This document shows positions 9,047-17,620 of a stretch of DNA of 64,000 bases, in pieces. The notes beneath the pieces are model-generated. The model was given only the letters and a program-made list of their open reading frames with translations, ran no database searches and was not told the origin of the DNA. Source of the DNA: Cronobacter sakazakii (GTDB lineage: Bacteria; Pseudomonadota; Gammaproteobacteria; Enterobacterales; Enterobacteriaceae); contig NZ_CP011047.1 of the NCBI RefSeq assembly GCF_000982825.1, forward strand, positions 186,001 to 250,000, written 5' to 3'. The position numbers and the translations under genes are program-made. The stretch's first letter is position 1. Each line of letters opens with the position of its first letter.

Positions 9047-10051
9047 TTAACGACGGCTTAAACTACCGCGCCGGTATAGATTACGGCGAATACGGGTGAG
9101 ACCAGGCCGTGGTTTGCGTGGCTCATCGAGGCTTGCCAGCACCAGCTCCAGCACGCGCTCCGCGACATCGCGATGGCGCTGCGCCACGGCAAGAACCGGG
9201 CATTGCAGGAAATCGAGCAGTTCGTTATCGCCAAACGTCGCGATAGCGAGCTCTGACGGCAAGCGCCCTTCGCGCTTCAGCGTCACGTCCATGACGCCCT
9301 GCAATAAAGCGAAAGAGGTGGTGAACAGCGCCTGTGGCATCGGGTGCGTTTCCAGCCATTTTTCAAACAGCGCGGCGGCGGCTTCACGCTCGTAGCTGTT
9401 GGCATAAAGGAAGTGCACTTCGCGCGGGTCATCTTTCCATGCGTTGCGAAAACCCTGCTCACGCAGAAAACTTACTGAGAGCTCCGGCAGCGCGCCCAGA
9501 TAGAGGACGGTTTCAGCCGGAAACGTGCGCAGCTCGCTTGCCAGCATTTCCGCGTCGTCCTGATCGGCACCGACAACGCTGGTGAAGTGTTCGCGATCCA
9601 GCGCCCGGTCCAGCGCCACGATCGGAAATGCGTCGTTCGCCCAGCGCTGATAAAACGGATGTTCAGGCGGTAAAGAAGTGGAAACGATGATAGCGTCAAC
9701 CTGGCGTTGCAGCAGATGCTCAATGCAGCGCATTTCGTTATCGGGCTGATCTTCAGAACAGGCGATAAGCAGCTGATATCCGCGCTGGCGCGCCTGGCGC
9801 TCAAGATAGTTGGCGATGCGGGTATAGCTGGTGTTTTCAAGATCGGGGATAACAAGGCCAATCGAGCGTGTTCTTCCTGCGCGCAGGCCTGCGGCGACGG
9901 CGTTCGGGTGGTAATTATGCTCACGCACCACCGCCATCACTTTCTCAACGGTTTTATCACTCACACGGTACTGCCGGGCTTTTCCATTAATGACGTAGCT
10001 CGCCGTGGTGCGCGACACGCCAGCCAGCCGCGCGATTTCATCCAGTTTCAC
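9047..10051 (-). CDS. cra: catabolite repressor/activator
   Basis: LacI-family global regulator of carbon flow (FruR) that represses glycolytic and PTS genes and activates gluconeogenic genes, released by fructose 1-phosphate. It is 334 aa, the E. coli length. The N-terminal helix-turn-helix LDEIARLAGVSRTTASYVING is followed by a hinge and a periplasmic-binding-like effector domain from about residue 60. The start is GTG (complement of 10049-10051), preceded by AAGGGG. It is monocistronic between ilvH and mraZ. Confidence 0.97.
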   Translation of the reverse strand: MKLDEIARLAGVSRTTASYVINGKARQYRVSDKTVEKVMAVVREHNYHPNAVAAGLRAGRTRSIGLVIPDLENTSYTRIANYLERQARQRGYQLLIACSEDQPDNEMRCIEHLLQRQVDAIIVSTSLPPEHPFYQRWANDAFPIVALDRALDREHFTSVVGADQDDAEMLASELRTFPAETVLYLGALPELSVSFLREQGFRNAWKDDPREVHFLYANSYEREAAAALFEKWLETHPMPQALFTTSFALLQGVMDVTLKREGRLPSELAIATFGDNELLDFLQCPVLAVAQRHRDVAERVLELVLASLDEPRKPRPGLTRIRRNLYRRGSLSRR

Positions 10052-10176
10052 GTTTACCCCTTAACAAGAGTGTTACTCCATAACCTTTCAAGGGTTATAA
10101 GTTAAAATCCTTAACATCTAAGCGCAGAATAGTACCCTGAGCAACTGCTTTTGCGCGCGCCTGTCGCGCCCGCTGC

Positions 10177-10202
10177 AAAAAAAAGCCCGGCAGGTGCCGG
10201 GC
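10177..10202 (-). terminator. ilvIH operon terminator
   Basis: Perfect 8-bp inverted repeat GCCCGGCA/TGCCGGGC at 10185-10202, followed on the minus strand by eight T residues (10177-10184). It lies 27 bp after the ilvH stop. Confidence 0.88.
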
Positions 10203-10228
10203 GGATGCATAACAAGGCAATAACAGGA

Positions 10229-10720
10229 CTAACGCATGATCTTTTCGCCGCGGGAGAGCCCCACTACGCCAGAGCGCGCCACTTCCACAATTTTCGCCAC
10301 ATCGCGAATGCTTGCGAGAAACGCGTCGAGCTTTTCGCTGGTACCCGCCAGCTGCACGGTATAAAGCGACGGCGTGACGTCGATAATCTGCCCGCGAAAA
10401 ATCTCCGCGCTGCGTTTAACTTCTTCACGCCCGTAACCGCTCGCCTGAATTTTCACCAGCATGATTTCGCGCTCGACATGCGCGCCCTGCCCCAGCTCGC
10501 TGACGCGCAGCACGTCCACCAGCTTATGCAGCTGCTTTTCGATCTGCTCAAGGACTTTTTCGTCACCGACCGTCTGGATGGTCATCCTGGAGAGTGTCGG
10601 ATCGTCGGTCGGTGCTACGGTCAGGCTTTCGATGTTATAGCCGCGCTGTGCGAAAAGCCCAATCACACGAGACAACGAGCCCGATTCGTTTTCCAGCAAT
10701 ACTGATAATATCCGGCGCAT
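10229..10720 (-). CDS. ilvH: acetolactate synthase III, regulatory subunit
   Basis: Small ACT-domain subunit that confers valine feedback inhibition on acetohydroxyacid synthase III in branched-chain amino acid synthesis. It is 163 aa from the start MRRILSVLLENESG. The frame extends 10 codons upstream into ilvI, but this start is chosen because it matches the family N terminus and lies 2 bp after the ilvI stop. The ACT fold with LLENESGSLSRVIGLF at residues 6-21 holds the effector site. The C-terminal half is the ALS_ss domain. Confidence 0.96.
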   Translation of the reverse strand: MRRILSVLLENESGSLSRVIGLFAQRGYNIESLTVAPTDDPTLSRMTIQTVGDEKVLEQIEKQLHKLVDVLRVSELGQGAHVEREIMLVKIQASGYGREEVKRSAEIFRGQIIDVTPSLYTVQLAGTSEKLDAFLASIRDVAKIVEVARSGVVGLSRGEKIMR

Positions 10721-10722
10721 AA

Positions 10723-12447
10723 TCAGGTTCTCTCCGTTTTGCTTAACCACATTTCATCCATTCCACCGCCGCGAACCTGCATCGGATAAACGTGCTCGGT
10801 GCCGTCCACGGTGACATCGACAAACACCAGCCGGTTATTGCGCACATGTTCCAGCGCCTCGCTGAGTTTGCTTTCCAGCTCTTCCGGGCGGGTGATGGAA
10901 ATCCCGATATGGCCGTAAGCCTCCGCCAGTTTGACGAAATCCGGCAGCGATTCCATATAGGACTGCGAGTGGCGTCCAGAGTAAATCATGTCCTGCCACT
11001 GCTTCACCATGCCCAGATAGCGGTTGTTGAGGTTAAGCACCAGTACCGGCAACTCATATTGCAGCGCGGTGGAAAGCTCCTGAATATTCATCTGGATACT
11101 GCCGTCACCGGTCACACACACGACGGTCTCTTCCGGTAACGCGAGCTTCACGCCGAGCGCCGCCGGCAAGCCGAAGCCCATCGTCCCAAGCCCGCCGGAG
11201 TTTATCCAGCGGCGCGGTTTATCAAAGGTGTAATGGAGCGCCGCAAACATCTGATGCTGGCCTACATCGGACGTCACGTAGGCATCGCCTTTGGTCAGAC
11301 GATACAGCGTTTCGATAGCCGCCTGCGGTTTAATACTGCCGCTTTCGCGGTCGTAATTCAGGCACTGACGGGCGCGCCACTGTTCAATCTGCTGCCACCA
11401 GTCGCGAATATCGTCCAGCGGCTGCTGGCTCTCTTCCTGGCCCAGCAGCTCCAGCATCTGACTCAGCACCTGGCGCGCATCGCCGACAATCGGCACATCC
11501 GCCGCCACGGTTTTAGAGATAGACGTCGGGTCGATATCGATATGCAGCACGGTGGCGTTCGGGCAGTACTTCGCGAGGTTATTGGTCGTGCGATCGTCAA
11601 AGCGCACGCCGACTGCGAAAATAACGTCCGCATTATGCATCGTCATGTTCGCTTCAAAGGTGCCGTGCATCCCCAGCATCCCCAGCGCCTGGCGGTGCGT
11701 GCCCGGAAAAGCGCCCAGCCCCATTAATGAAGAGACCACCGGCACGTTGAGTTTTTCCGCCACGGCGCGCAGTTCATTTTCACAGGCGGCGGTAATCGCG
11801 CCGCCGCCCACGTACATGACCGGCTTTTTCGCGGCGATAAGCGTCTGCAGGGCGCGTTTGATCTGCCCTTTATGGCCCTGCGTTGTCGGGTTGTAAGAGC
11901 GCATGCTGACGGTTTCCGGCCAGACATACGGCAGCTTTTTCGCCGGGTTGAGGATATCTTTCGGCAAATCGACCACCACCGGGCCTGGTCTGCCGCTGGC
12001 GGCGAGCCAGAACGCCTTTTTCAGCACCGTCGGGATATCTTCGGTTTGCTTCACCAGGAAACTGTGTTTAACCACCGGGCGGGAGATCCCCACCATGTCG
12101 CACTCCTGAAATGCATCGTAGCCAATCAGCGAGGTTGCGACCTGGCCTGACAGCACCACCAGCGGAATGGAGTCCATATAAGCCGTAGCGATACCGGTAA
12201 TCGCGTTGGTGGCGCCAGGGCCGGAAGTCACCAGCACCACGCCCACCTCACCGGTCGCGCGCGCCAGACCATCCGCCATATGCACCGCGGCTTGCTCATG
12301 GCGCACCAGCACATGATCAATACCGCCAACGGTATGTAGCGCGTCATAAATATCAAGCACCGCGCCACCGGGGTAACCGAATACTTGCTTTACGCCCTGA
12401 TCGATAAGCGATCGGACGACCATCTCGGCTCCAGACAACATCTCCAT
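10723..12447 (-). CDS. ilvI: acetolactate synthase III, catalytic subunit
   Basis: Thiamine diphosphate enzyme that condenses two pyruvates (or pyruvate with 2-oxobutyrate) for valine, leucine and isoleucine synthesis. It is 574 aa. It has an N-terminal TPP domain with the catalytic glutamate in VLVRHEQAAVHMADG, a central FAD-binding domain, and a C-terminal TPP domain with the metal site GDGSIQMNIQELSTA. It pairs with ilvH downstream. In E. coli the operon is activated by Lrp and tied to leuO and leu; leuO is broken here. Confidence 0.97.
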   Translation of the reverse strand: MEMLSGAEMVVRSLIDQGVKQVFGYPGGAVLDIYDALHTVGGIDHVLVRHEQAAVHMADGLARATGEVGVVLVTSGPGATNAITGIATAYMDSIPLVVLSGQVATSLIGYDAFQECDMVGISRPVVKHSFLVKQTEDIPTVLKKAFWLAASGRPGPVVVDLPKDILNPAKKLPYVWPETVSMRSYNPTTQGHKGQIKRALQTLIAAKKPVMYVGGGAITAACENELRAVAEKLNVPVVSSLMGLGAFPGTHRQALGMLGMHGTFEANMTMHNADVIFAVGVRFDDRTTNNLAKYCPNATVLHIDIDPTSISKTVAADVPIVGDARQVLSQMLELLGQEESQQPLDDIRDWWQQIEQWRARQCLNYDRESGSIKPQAAIETLYRLTKGDAYVTSDVGQHQMFAALHYTFDKPRRWINSGGLGTMGFGLPAALGVKLALPEETVVCVTGDGSIQMNIQELSTALQYELPVLVLNLNNRYLGMVKQWQDMIYSGRHSQSYMESLPDFVKLAEAYGHIGISITRPEELESKLSEALEHVRNNRLVFVDVTVDGTEHVYPMQVRGGGMDEMWLSKTERT

Positions 12448-12804
12448 GGTTTGCCTCCAGGCTTTTGTTTACGGACTGACGGCAGAAGTCATTTTCCGCA
12501 CGGTCACTGGTACAGGTGTGATGCCCTGTCGTTAATTATCGTTATGGGTTTCCCCTAACATAACCGCTGAAAATGAGGCAGGCAATTAGCAATCAGGCGT
12601 CGCCGGGCGCGCCAAATGGCGTCGCGACGCTGAAGAAAAGCGATTAAACGGAGAGATATGCTGAATATAAGCGGCGCTTATGACCGTTAATTTCGCAACG
12701 CCCATTTCTGACAGTGATAAATCAAAAAAAACGGCGGGAAGGGAATGCGCCACGAAGCAGGGATTAATAACAGAATAAAATATCACGAAAGAGAGCATCT
12801 ACAG
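12448..12804 (-). other. ilvIH upstream region, no gene seen
   Basis: About 357 bp between ilvI and the leuO terminator. In E. coli this interval holds the ilvIH promoter and several Lrp sites. It is relatively AT-rich here, but I could not assign specific Lrp sites or promoter hexamers by eye. The frame at 12586-12798 (minus) has no recognisable product. Confidence 0.45.
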
Positions 12805-12838
12805 AAAAACGGGCGGCTACTGCCACCCGTTTTTTTTT
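12805..12838 (-). terminator. terminator after leuO remnant
   Basis: Hairpin ACGGGCGGC-TACT-GCCACCCGT (12809-12830) with one mismatch in the stem. A tract of nine T residues follows on the plus strand and TTTTT on the minus strand. It lies just past the leuO stop and is probably the original leuO terminator. Confidence 0.7.
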
Positions 12839-12847
12839 CAGCGTCGG

Positions 12848-13382
12848 TTATCGCCGACAGACGTTTGATAACAGCTCTTCCATCCATTGATGGCCCTTAT
12901 CGCGCCCGGCCGCTTCATGCCAGGAGAGATAACAGGTACGGCTGTTTAATTTAAACGGCAGCGGCATAATTTGCAGTTGCAGCGACTGCTCATAATCCTG
13001 CGCCAGCCAGCGCGGCGCGATGGTAATAAGATTCGTGCGCGATACGACATTTAATACGCTGGTCAGCGCCATACCCTGATAAGCGATGGCGGCCTGTTTT
13101 TCTGCGGTGTCATACCACGGCAAACTAAAAGAGCTAAAACGATCTAACGCCACCACCGCATGCTGCTCTTTAAATACTTCACTTTCACGTAACAAATTAT
13201 CCTTACGCGGATGGCTCTTACTGCTTACCAGCACCATTTCATCTTTAAATAGCGGTACGCAGGTAAACTCCGGGCGACGGAATTCATCGTAACCAATGAC
13301 AAATTCGGTCTCCTGGTATCGCAGTTGATGTTCGATATTCTGATTTAAAGAAGATTTAAAGACTAAATGAATATTGGGCGCG
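12848..13382 (-). pseudogene. leuO: leuO remnant, C-terminal part only
   Basis: LeuO is a LysR-family regulator and H-NS antagonist encoded divergently from leuABCD. Only the effector-binding part remains: about 178 codons, from PNIHLVFKSSLNQN to the stop, with the conserved QLRYQETEFVIGYDEF and SWHEAAGRDKGHQWMEE segments. From memory of the roughly 314-aa E. coli protein, about 137 N-terminal residues, including the whole winged helix-turn-helix, are missing. The coding sequence stops at the IS1 end at 13383, and the other side of IS1 does not continue the gene. A frame starting at a TTG inside the IS1 end (13396) reads into the remnant but would give a protein without a DNA-binding domain. 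Confidence 0.93.
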
Positions 13383-13416
13383 GGTAATGACTCCAACTTA
13401 TTGATAGTGTTTTATG
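13383..13416 (-). repeat. extra tandem copy of the IS1 right end (34 bp)
   Basis: Positions 13383-13416 repeat exactly the 34 bp at 13417-13450, the right-end inverted repeat of the adjacent IS1 and the bases inside it. The 34-bp unit occurs head to tail between the complete 768-bp IS1 and the leuO remnant, so the region from 13383 to 14184 is 802 bp (768+34). The second IS1 in this window lacks the duplication. Confidence 0.93.
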
Positions 13417-13431
13417 GGTAATGACTCCAAC

Positions 13432-13935
13432 TTATTGATAGTGTTTTATGTTCAGATAATGCCCGATGACTTTGTCATGCAGCTCCACCGATTTTGAGAA
13501 CGACAGCGACTTCCGTCCCAGCCGTGCCAGGTGCTGCCTCAGATTCAGGTTATGCCGCTCAATTCGCTGCGTATATCGCTTGCTGATTACGTGCAGCTTT
13601 CCCTTCAGGCGGGATTCATACAGCGGCCAGCCATCCGTCATCCATATCACCACGTCAAAGGGTGACAGCAGGCTCATAAGACGCCCCAGCGTCGCCATAG
13701 TGCGTTCACCGAATACGTGCGCAACAACCGTCTTCCGGAGCCTGTCATACGCGTAAAACAGCCAGCGCTGGCGCGATTTAGCCCCGACGTATCCCCACTG
13801 TTCGTCCATTTCCGCGCAGACGATGACGTCACTGCCCGGCTGTATGCGCGAGGTTACCGACTGCGGCCTGAGTTTTTTAAATGGCGGAAAATCGTGTTGA
13901 GGCCAACGCCCATAATGCGGGCGGTTGCCCGGCAT
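13432..13935 (-). CDS. insB: IS1 InsB transposase frame
   Basis: Catalytic frame of the IS1 transposase (DDE type). In IS1 the active enzyme is InsAB', made when ribosomes shift -1 on an AAAAAAC run. That run is visible here as the complement of 13872-13878, inside the insA-insB overlap. Catalytic segments include VIVCAEMDEQWGYVG, WMTDGWPLYESRLKG and the HNLNLRQHLARLGRKSLSF region. The open frame of 167 aa extends upstream of the fusion point; whether a free InsB is made is not shown by the sequence. Confidence 0.93.
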   Translation of the reverse strand: MPGNRPHYGRWPQHDFPPFKKLRPQSVTSRIQPGSDVIVCAEMDEQWGYVGAKSRQRWLFYAYDRLRKTVVAHVFGERTMATLGRLMSLLSPFDVVIWMTDGWPLYESRLKGKLHVISKRYTQRIERHNLNLRQHLARLGRKSLSFSKSVELHDKVIGHYLNIKHYQ

Positions 13936-14129
13936 CCAACGCCATTCATGGCCATATCAATGATTTTCTGGTGCGTACCGGGTTGAGAAGCGGTGTAAGT
14001 GAACTGCAGTTGCCATGTTTTACGGCAGTGAGAGCAGAGATAGCGCTGATGTCCGGCGGTGCTTTTGCCGTTACGCACCACCCCGTCAGTAGCTGAACAG
14101 GAGGGACAGCTGATAGAAACAGAAGCCAC
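13854..14129 (-). CDS. insA: IS1 InsA protein
   Basis: A 91-aa DNA-binding protein that binds the IS1 ends and represses transposition. It has an N-terminal zinc-finger-like set of cysteines (CPSC near residues 9-12 and CSHC near 33-36) and a helix-turn-helix (GVGCRATARIMGVGLNTIFRHL) near residues 62-83. Translation continues into insB after a -1 shift to give the transposase. Confidence 0.94.
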   Translation of the reverse strand: MASVSISCPSCSATDGVVRNGKSTAGHQRYLCSHCRKTWQLQFTYTASQPGTHQKIIDMAMNGVGCRATARIMGVGLNTIFRHLKNSGRSR

Positions 14130-14184
14130 TGGAGCACCTCAAAAACACCATCATACACTAAATCAGTAAGTTGGCAGCATCACC

Positions 14185-14700
14185 TGCATGCATTACCCAG
14201 AACATTCCGTTTATCATGTAGCAATTTCAGGCAAAAGAGGAGGTTCAAAAACTCATAAAAAGTTGCTGTTTTGAATTAAAAGTTCATTAATAGACAATAA
14301 AAATAAATCTCCTGATATTTTAGGACCTTGTTTATCATGGTACTTTTCTTACAGCCCGATCAAATCATAAAAAAGACGAATAAACAATAATTCACTTAAT
14401 GAATTATCAATTAAGTTTTCGTAAATACTTCACTTTTTTAATAAATGCGACGGCGTGCTTTGAATTATTCACGCTCAAATGTCATCACATCCTCACTCGC
14501 GCTTTTAATTCATTGATATGATAAATAATCTAACGCAATTAAACCGATAAAAAGGAACTAAAAATGCGCATCCAAAGGGCTTCAACACTTACGCCTCGCT
14601 TAACGTATACATATATTTTATATAACTGCGATTACTCAGCATAATCCACTAAATCCGCATCTGGCGTCGCCCGTTTGGGTTAACTGTAGAATTACGGACA
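14185..14700. other. AT-rich remainder of the leuO-leuA intergenic region
   Basis: About 520 bp of strongly AT-rich DNA between IS1 and the leu promoter, unlike the GC-rich core genes. It contains no credible gene. It corresponds to the silencer-type region between leuO and leuL in enterobacteria. The distance from the leuL start to IS1 (588 bp) is shorter than the roughly 660 bp that separates leuL and leuO in E. coli (from memory). This agrees with loss of the leuO start together with its nearest upstream sequence. Confidence 0.6.
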
Positions 14701-14705
14701 GGGGG

Positions 14706-14734
14706 TTGACATGGTCTGTGGTATCAAGTACCAC
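14706..14734 (+). promoter_or_regulatory. leuLABCD promoter
   Basis: Perfect -35 TTGACA at 14706-14711, a 17-bp spacer and a weak -10 TACCAC at 14729-14734, as in the related E. coli leu promoter. Transcription would enter leuL about 40 bp downstream. Confidence 0.7.
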
Positions 14735-14771
14735 TAAAAGCCTGTTAACGCATTTATTCGGGACATGATTC

Positions 14772-14858
14772 ATGATTCGCATCGTTCGTTTCGCTGGTCT
14801 ACTACTACTAAACGCATCCTCAGTGCGCGGTAGACTGGTGCGCGACGTTCAGCGGTAA
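14772..14858 (+). CDS. leuL: leu operon leader peptide
   Basis: A 28-residue leader peptide, MIRIVRFAGLLLLNASSVRG and so on, ending QR. Four consecutive leucine codons (CTA CTA CTA CTA, a rare codon) lie in the middle, the control codons of classical leucine attenuation. Scarce charged tRNA-Leu stalls the ribosome and lets an antiterminator form. It is followed by the attenuator at 14885-14913. Confidence 0.92.
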   Translation: MIRIVRFAGLLLLNASSVRGRLVRDVQR

Positions 14859-14884
14859 CGCTTGAGTCAGGTCATCAGAAATAA

Positions 14885-14913
14885 AAAACCCGCGCCGCTG
14901 CGCGGGTTTTTTT
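14885..14913 (+). terminator. leu attenuator
   Basis: Perfect GC-rich hairpin CCCGCGC-CGCT-GCGCGGG (14889-14906), extended by flanking A:T pairs, followed by seven T residues. It lies 30 bp after the leuL stop and 43 bp before leuA. It is the Rho-independent attenuator controlled by leuL translation. Confidence 0.92.
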
Positions 14914-14955
14914 ATGCTCACGCAAGGCGCCCCAGGACAAAAAAGGACACCAACC

Positions 14956-16527
14956 ATGAGCCAGCAAGTCATTATTTTTGATACCACATTGCGTGACGGT
15001 GAGCAGGCGCTCCAGGCGAGCCTGAGCGTAAAGGAAAAACTGCAAATCGCGCTGGCGCTTGAGCGCATGGGTGTCGATGTCATGGAGGTCGGTTTTCCGG
15101 TCTCTTCGCCGGGCGATTTCGAGTCGGTCCAGACCATTGCCCGTCAGGTAAAAAACAGCCGCGTCTGCGCCCTGGCGCGCTGCGTGGAAAAAGATATCGA
15201 TGTGGCCGCCGAATCCCTGAAAGTTGCCGAGGCGTTTCGTATTCACACTTTCATCGCCACCTCGCCGATGCACATCGCGACCAAACTGCGCAGCACCCTG
15301 GATGAAGTGATTGAGCGCGCCGTTTATATGGTAAAGCGCGCCCGCAACTATACCGATGACGTCGAATTCTCCTGCGAAGACGCAGGCCGCACGCCGATTG
15401 CCGATCTGGCGCGCGTGGTGGAAGCCGCCATCAACGCGGGTGCCACCACCATTAATATCCCGGACACCGTCGGCTACACCCTGCCTTTCGAATTCAGCAA
15501 TATCATCAGCGGCCTGTACGAGCGCGTACCGAACATCGATAAAGCGGTTATCTCCGTTCATACCCATGACGATCTGGGCATGGCCGTCGGCAACGCCCTG
15601 GCCGCCGTGCAGGCGGGCGCGCGTCAGGTGGAAGGTACGTTAAATGGTATCGGCGAACGCGCGGGCAACTGCGCGCTGGAAGAAGTCATTATGGCTATCA
15701 AGCTGCGCCAGAACCTGATGAACGTCCACACCCGCATTAATCACCAGGAGATCTGGCGCACCAGCCAGACGGTGAGCCAGATCTGCAACATGCCGATCCC
15801 GGCGAACAAAGCGGTGGTCGGCTCTGGCGCCTTCGCCCACTCGTCCGGCATCCACCAGGACGGCGTCCTGAAAAACCGCGAAAACTACGAAATCATGACG
15901 CCGGAATCCATCGGCCTGAATCAGGTGCAACTGAACCTGACCTCCCGCTCCGGCCGCGCTGCCGTGAAGCATCGCATGGAGGAGATGGGCTACCAAGAAA
16001 ACGACTACAACCTGGATGACCTGTACGATGCCTTCCTGAAACTGGCCGACAAAAAAGGCCAGGTGTTTGATTACGATCTGGAAGCGCTGGCCTTTATTAA
16101 TAAACAGCAGGAAGAGCCTGAGCATTTCCGTCTGGAATATTTCAGTGTGCAGTCCGGCTCAAACGCCATGGCGACCGCCTCTGTGAAGCTCGCCTGCGGC
16201 GAGGAGATCAAAGCCGAAGCCGCTAACGGCAACGGCCCGGTCGATGCCGTCTATCAGGCCATCAACCGCATTACCGATTACGACATTGAGCTGGTGAAAT
16301 ATCAGTTAGGCGCAAAAGGCCATGGCAAAAACGCGCTGGGCCAGGTGGATATCGTGGTCAGCTACAACGGCCGCCACTTCCACGGCGTGGGGCTGACGAC
16401 CGATATCGTCGAATCCTCCGCCCGCGCGATGATCAACGTGCTGAACAACATCTGGCGCGCCGGTGAAGTCGAGAAAGAATTGCAACGCAAAGCACAGAAT
16501 AAAGAACACAATCAGGAAACCGTGTGA
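14956..16527 (+). CDS. leuA: 2-isopropylmalate synthase
   Basis: First committed step of leucine synthesis: acetyl-CoA plus 2-oxoisovalerate to 2-isopropylmalate. It is 523 aa from MSQQVIIFDTTLRDGEQ. An in-frame start 14 codons upstream lies inside the attenuator and is rejected. A HMGL-type TIM barrel carries the metal-binding DTTLRDGEQ and HTHDDLGMAVGN motifs. The C-terminal LeuA allosteric domain (about residues 390-520) binds leucine. The stop overlaps the leuB start as TGATG. Confidence 0.97.
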   Translation: MSQQVIIFDTTLRDGEQALQASLSVKEKLQIALALERMGVDVMEVGFPVSSPGDFESVQTIARQVKNSRVCALARCVEKDIDVAAESLKVAEAFRIHTFIATSPMHIATKLRSTLDEVIERAVYMVKRARNYTDDVEFSCEDAGRTPIADLARVVEAAINAGATTINIPDTVGYTLPFEFSNIISGLYERVPNIDKAVISVHTHDDLGMAVGNALAAVQAGARQVEGTLNGIGERAGNCALEEVIMAIKLRQNLMNVHTRINHQEIWRTSQTVSQICNMPIPANKAVVGSGAFAHSSGIHQDGVLKNRENYEIMTPESIGLNQVQLNLTSRSGRAAVKHRMEEMGYQENDYNLDDLYDAFLKLADKKGQVFDYDLEALAFINKQQEEPEHFRLEYFSVQSGSNAMATASVKLACGEEIKAEAANGNGPVDAVYQAINRITDYDIELVKYQLGAKGHGKNALGQVDIVVSYNGRHFHGVGLTTDIVESSARAMINVLNNIWRAGEVEKELQRKAQNKEHNQETV

Positions 16528-17618
16528 TGTCTAAAAATTATCATATTGCAGTTTTGCCGGGCGACGGTATTGGCCCGGAAGTGATGGCGCAAGCCCTGAA
16601 AGTACTGGATGCCGTTCGTGGTCGTTTTGATATGCGTATCACCACCAGCCACTACGACGTTGGCGGCATTGCCATCGATCGCCACGGCAACCCGCTGCCG
16701 CAGGCAACCGTGGAAGGCTGCGAGCAGGCCGATGCTATTCTCTTTGGCTCGGTCGGCGGCCCGAAGTGGGAAAATCTGCCGCCAGCGCAGCAGCCGGAGC
16801 GCGGCGCGCTGCTGCCGCTGCGTAAACACTTCAAACTGTTCAGCAACCTGCGCCCGGCGAAGCTCTACCCGGGGCTGGAAGAATTTTGCCCGCTGCGCGC
16901 CGATATCGCCACCAACGGCTTTGACATCCTCTGCGTGCGCGAGCTGACCGGCGGTATTTATTTCGGCCAGCCGAAGGGCCGTGAAGGCAGCGGCATGCAT
17001 GAAAAAGCGTTCGACACCGAGGTCTACCACCGTTTTGAAATCGAACGCATCGCCCGCATCGCGTTTGAGTCGGCGCGCAAACGCCGTAATAAAGTCACCT
17101 CGATTGATAAAGCGAACGTGCTGCAAACCTCGCTGCTATGGCGTGAAATCGTCAATGAAATCGGCAAAGAGTACCCGGACGTCGAGCTGGCGCACATGTA
17201 CATCGACAACGCCACCATGCAGCTGATTAAAGATCCGTCGCAGTTCGACGTGCTGCTCTGCTCCAACCTGTTTGGCGATATTCTGTCTGACGAATGCGCC
17301 ATGATCACCGGCTCTATGGGGATGCTGCCTTCCGCGAGCCTCAACGAGCAGGGCTTTGGCCTTTACGAGCCGGCAGGCGGCTCCGCGCCGGATATCGCCG
17401 GGAAAAACATCGCCAACCCGATAGCCCAGATCCTCTCGCTGTCGCTGCTGCTGCGCTACAGCCTGGAAGCCGACGACGCGGCGACGGCGATTGAAAACGC
17501 GATTAACCGCGCGCTCGCAGAAGGCGTGCGTACCGGCGACCTGGCCCGCGGCGGCCAGGCTGTCAGCACCGATGAAATGGGCGATATCATCGCCCGCTAT
17601 GTGGCCGAAGGGGTGTAA
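16527..17618 (+). CDS. leuB: 3-isopropylmalate dehydrogenase
   Basis: NAD-dependent oxidative decarboxylation of 3-isopropylmalate. It is 363 aa starting MSKNYHIAVLPGDGIGPEVM. The ATG shares one base with the leuA stop; the GTG three bases upstream is less likely. Seen: the substrate-binding arginines in LRPAKLYPGL and CVRELTGGIYFG, and the metal and NAD region DILSDECAMITGSMGMLPSA. The next gene, leuC, starts 2 bp after the stop. Confidence 0.97.
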   Translation: MSKNYHIAVLPGDGIGPEVMAQALKVLDAVRGRFDMRITTSHYDVGGIAIDRHGNPLPQATVEGCEQADAILFGSVGGPKWENLPPAQQPERGALLPLRKHFKLFSNLRPAKLYPGLEEFCPLRADIATNGFDILCVRELTGGIYFGQPKGREGSGMHEKAFDTEVYHRFEIERIARIAFESARKRRNKVTSIDKANVLQTSLLWREIVNEIGKEYPDVELAHMYIDNATMQLIKDPSQFDVLLCSNLFGDILSDECAMITGSMGMLPSASLNEQGFGLYEPAGGSAPDIAGKNIANPIAQILSLSLLLRYSLEADDAATAIENAINRALAEGVRTGDLARGGQAVSTDEMGDIIARYVAEGV

Positions 17619-17620
17619 CC

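Larger units (their letters stand above)
13417..14184 (-). mobile_element. IS1 insertion sequence, copy 1 (in leuO)
   Basis: A complete IS1 of exactly 768 bp. The left end begins GGTGATGCTGCCAACTTACT (complement of the bases ending at 14184), and the right end finishes GTTGGAGTCATTACC (complement of the bases starting at 13417). It encodes InsA and InsB. Flanks are GGGCGCG on the leuO side and TGCATGC on the leu side, with no 8-10 bp duplication. The encoded proteins match those of copy 2 residue for residue, so the copies are probably recent. Confidence 0.96.

Noticed and set aside
14195..14270. Minus-strand frame before IS1 copy 1 reading FLNLLFCLKLL..NVLGN, faintly like a LysR N terminus
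   Set aside because: It has no start codon, is bounded by a stop, lies in AT-rich DNA where Leu/Phe codons are common, and the spacing does not match LeuO. Probably chance; an alignment with an intact leuO from a close relative would settle it.
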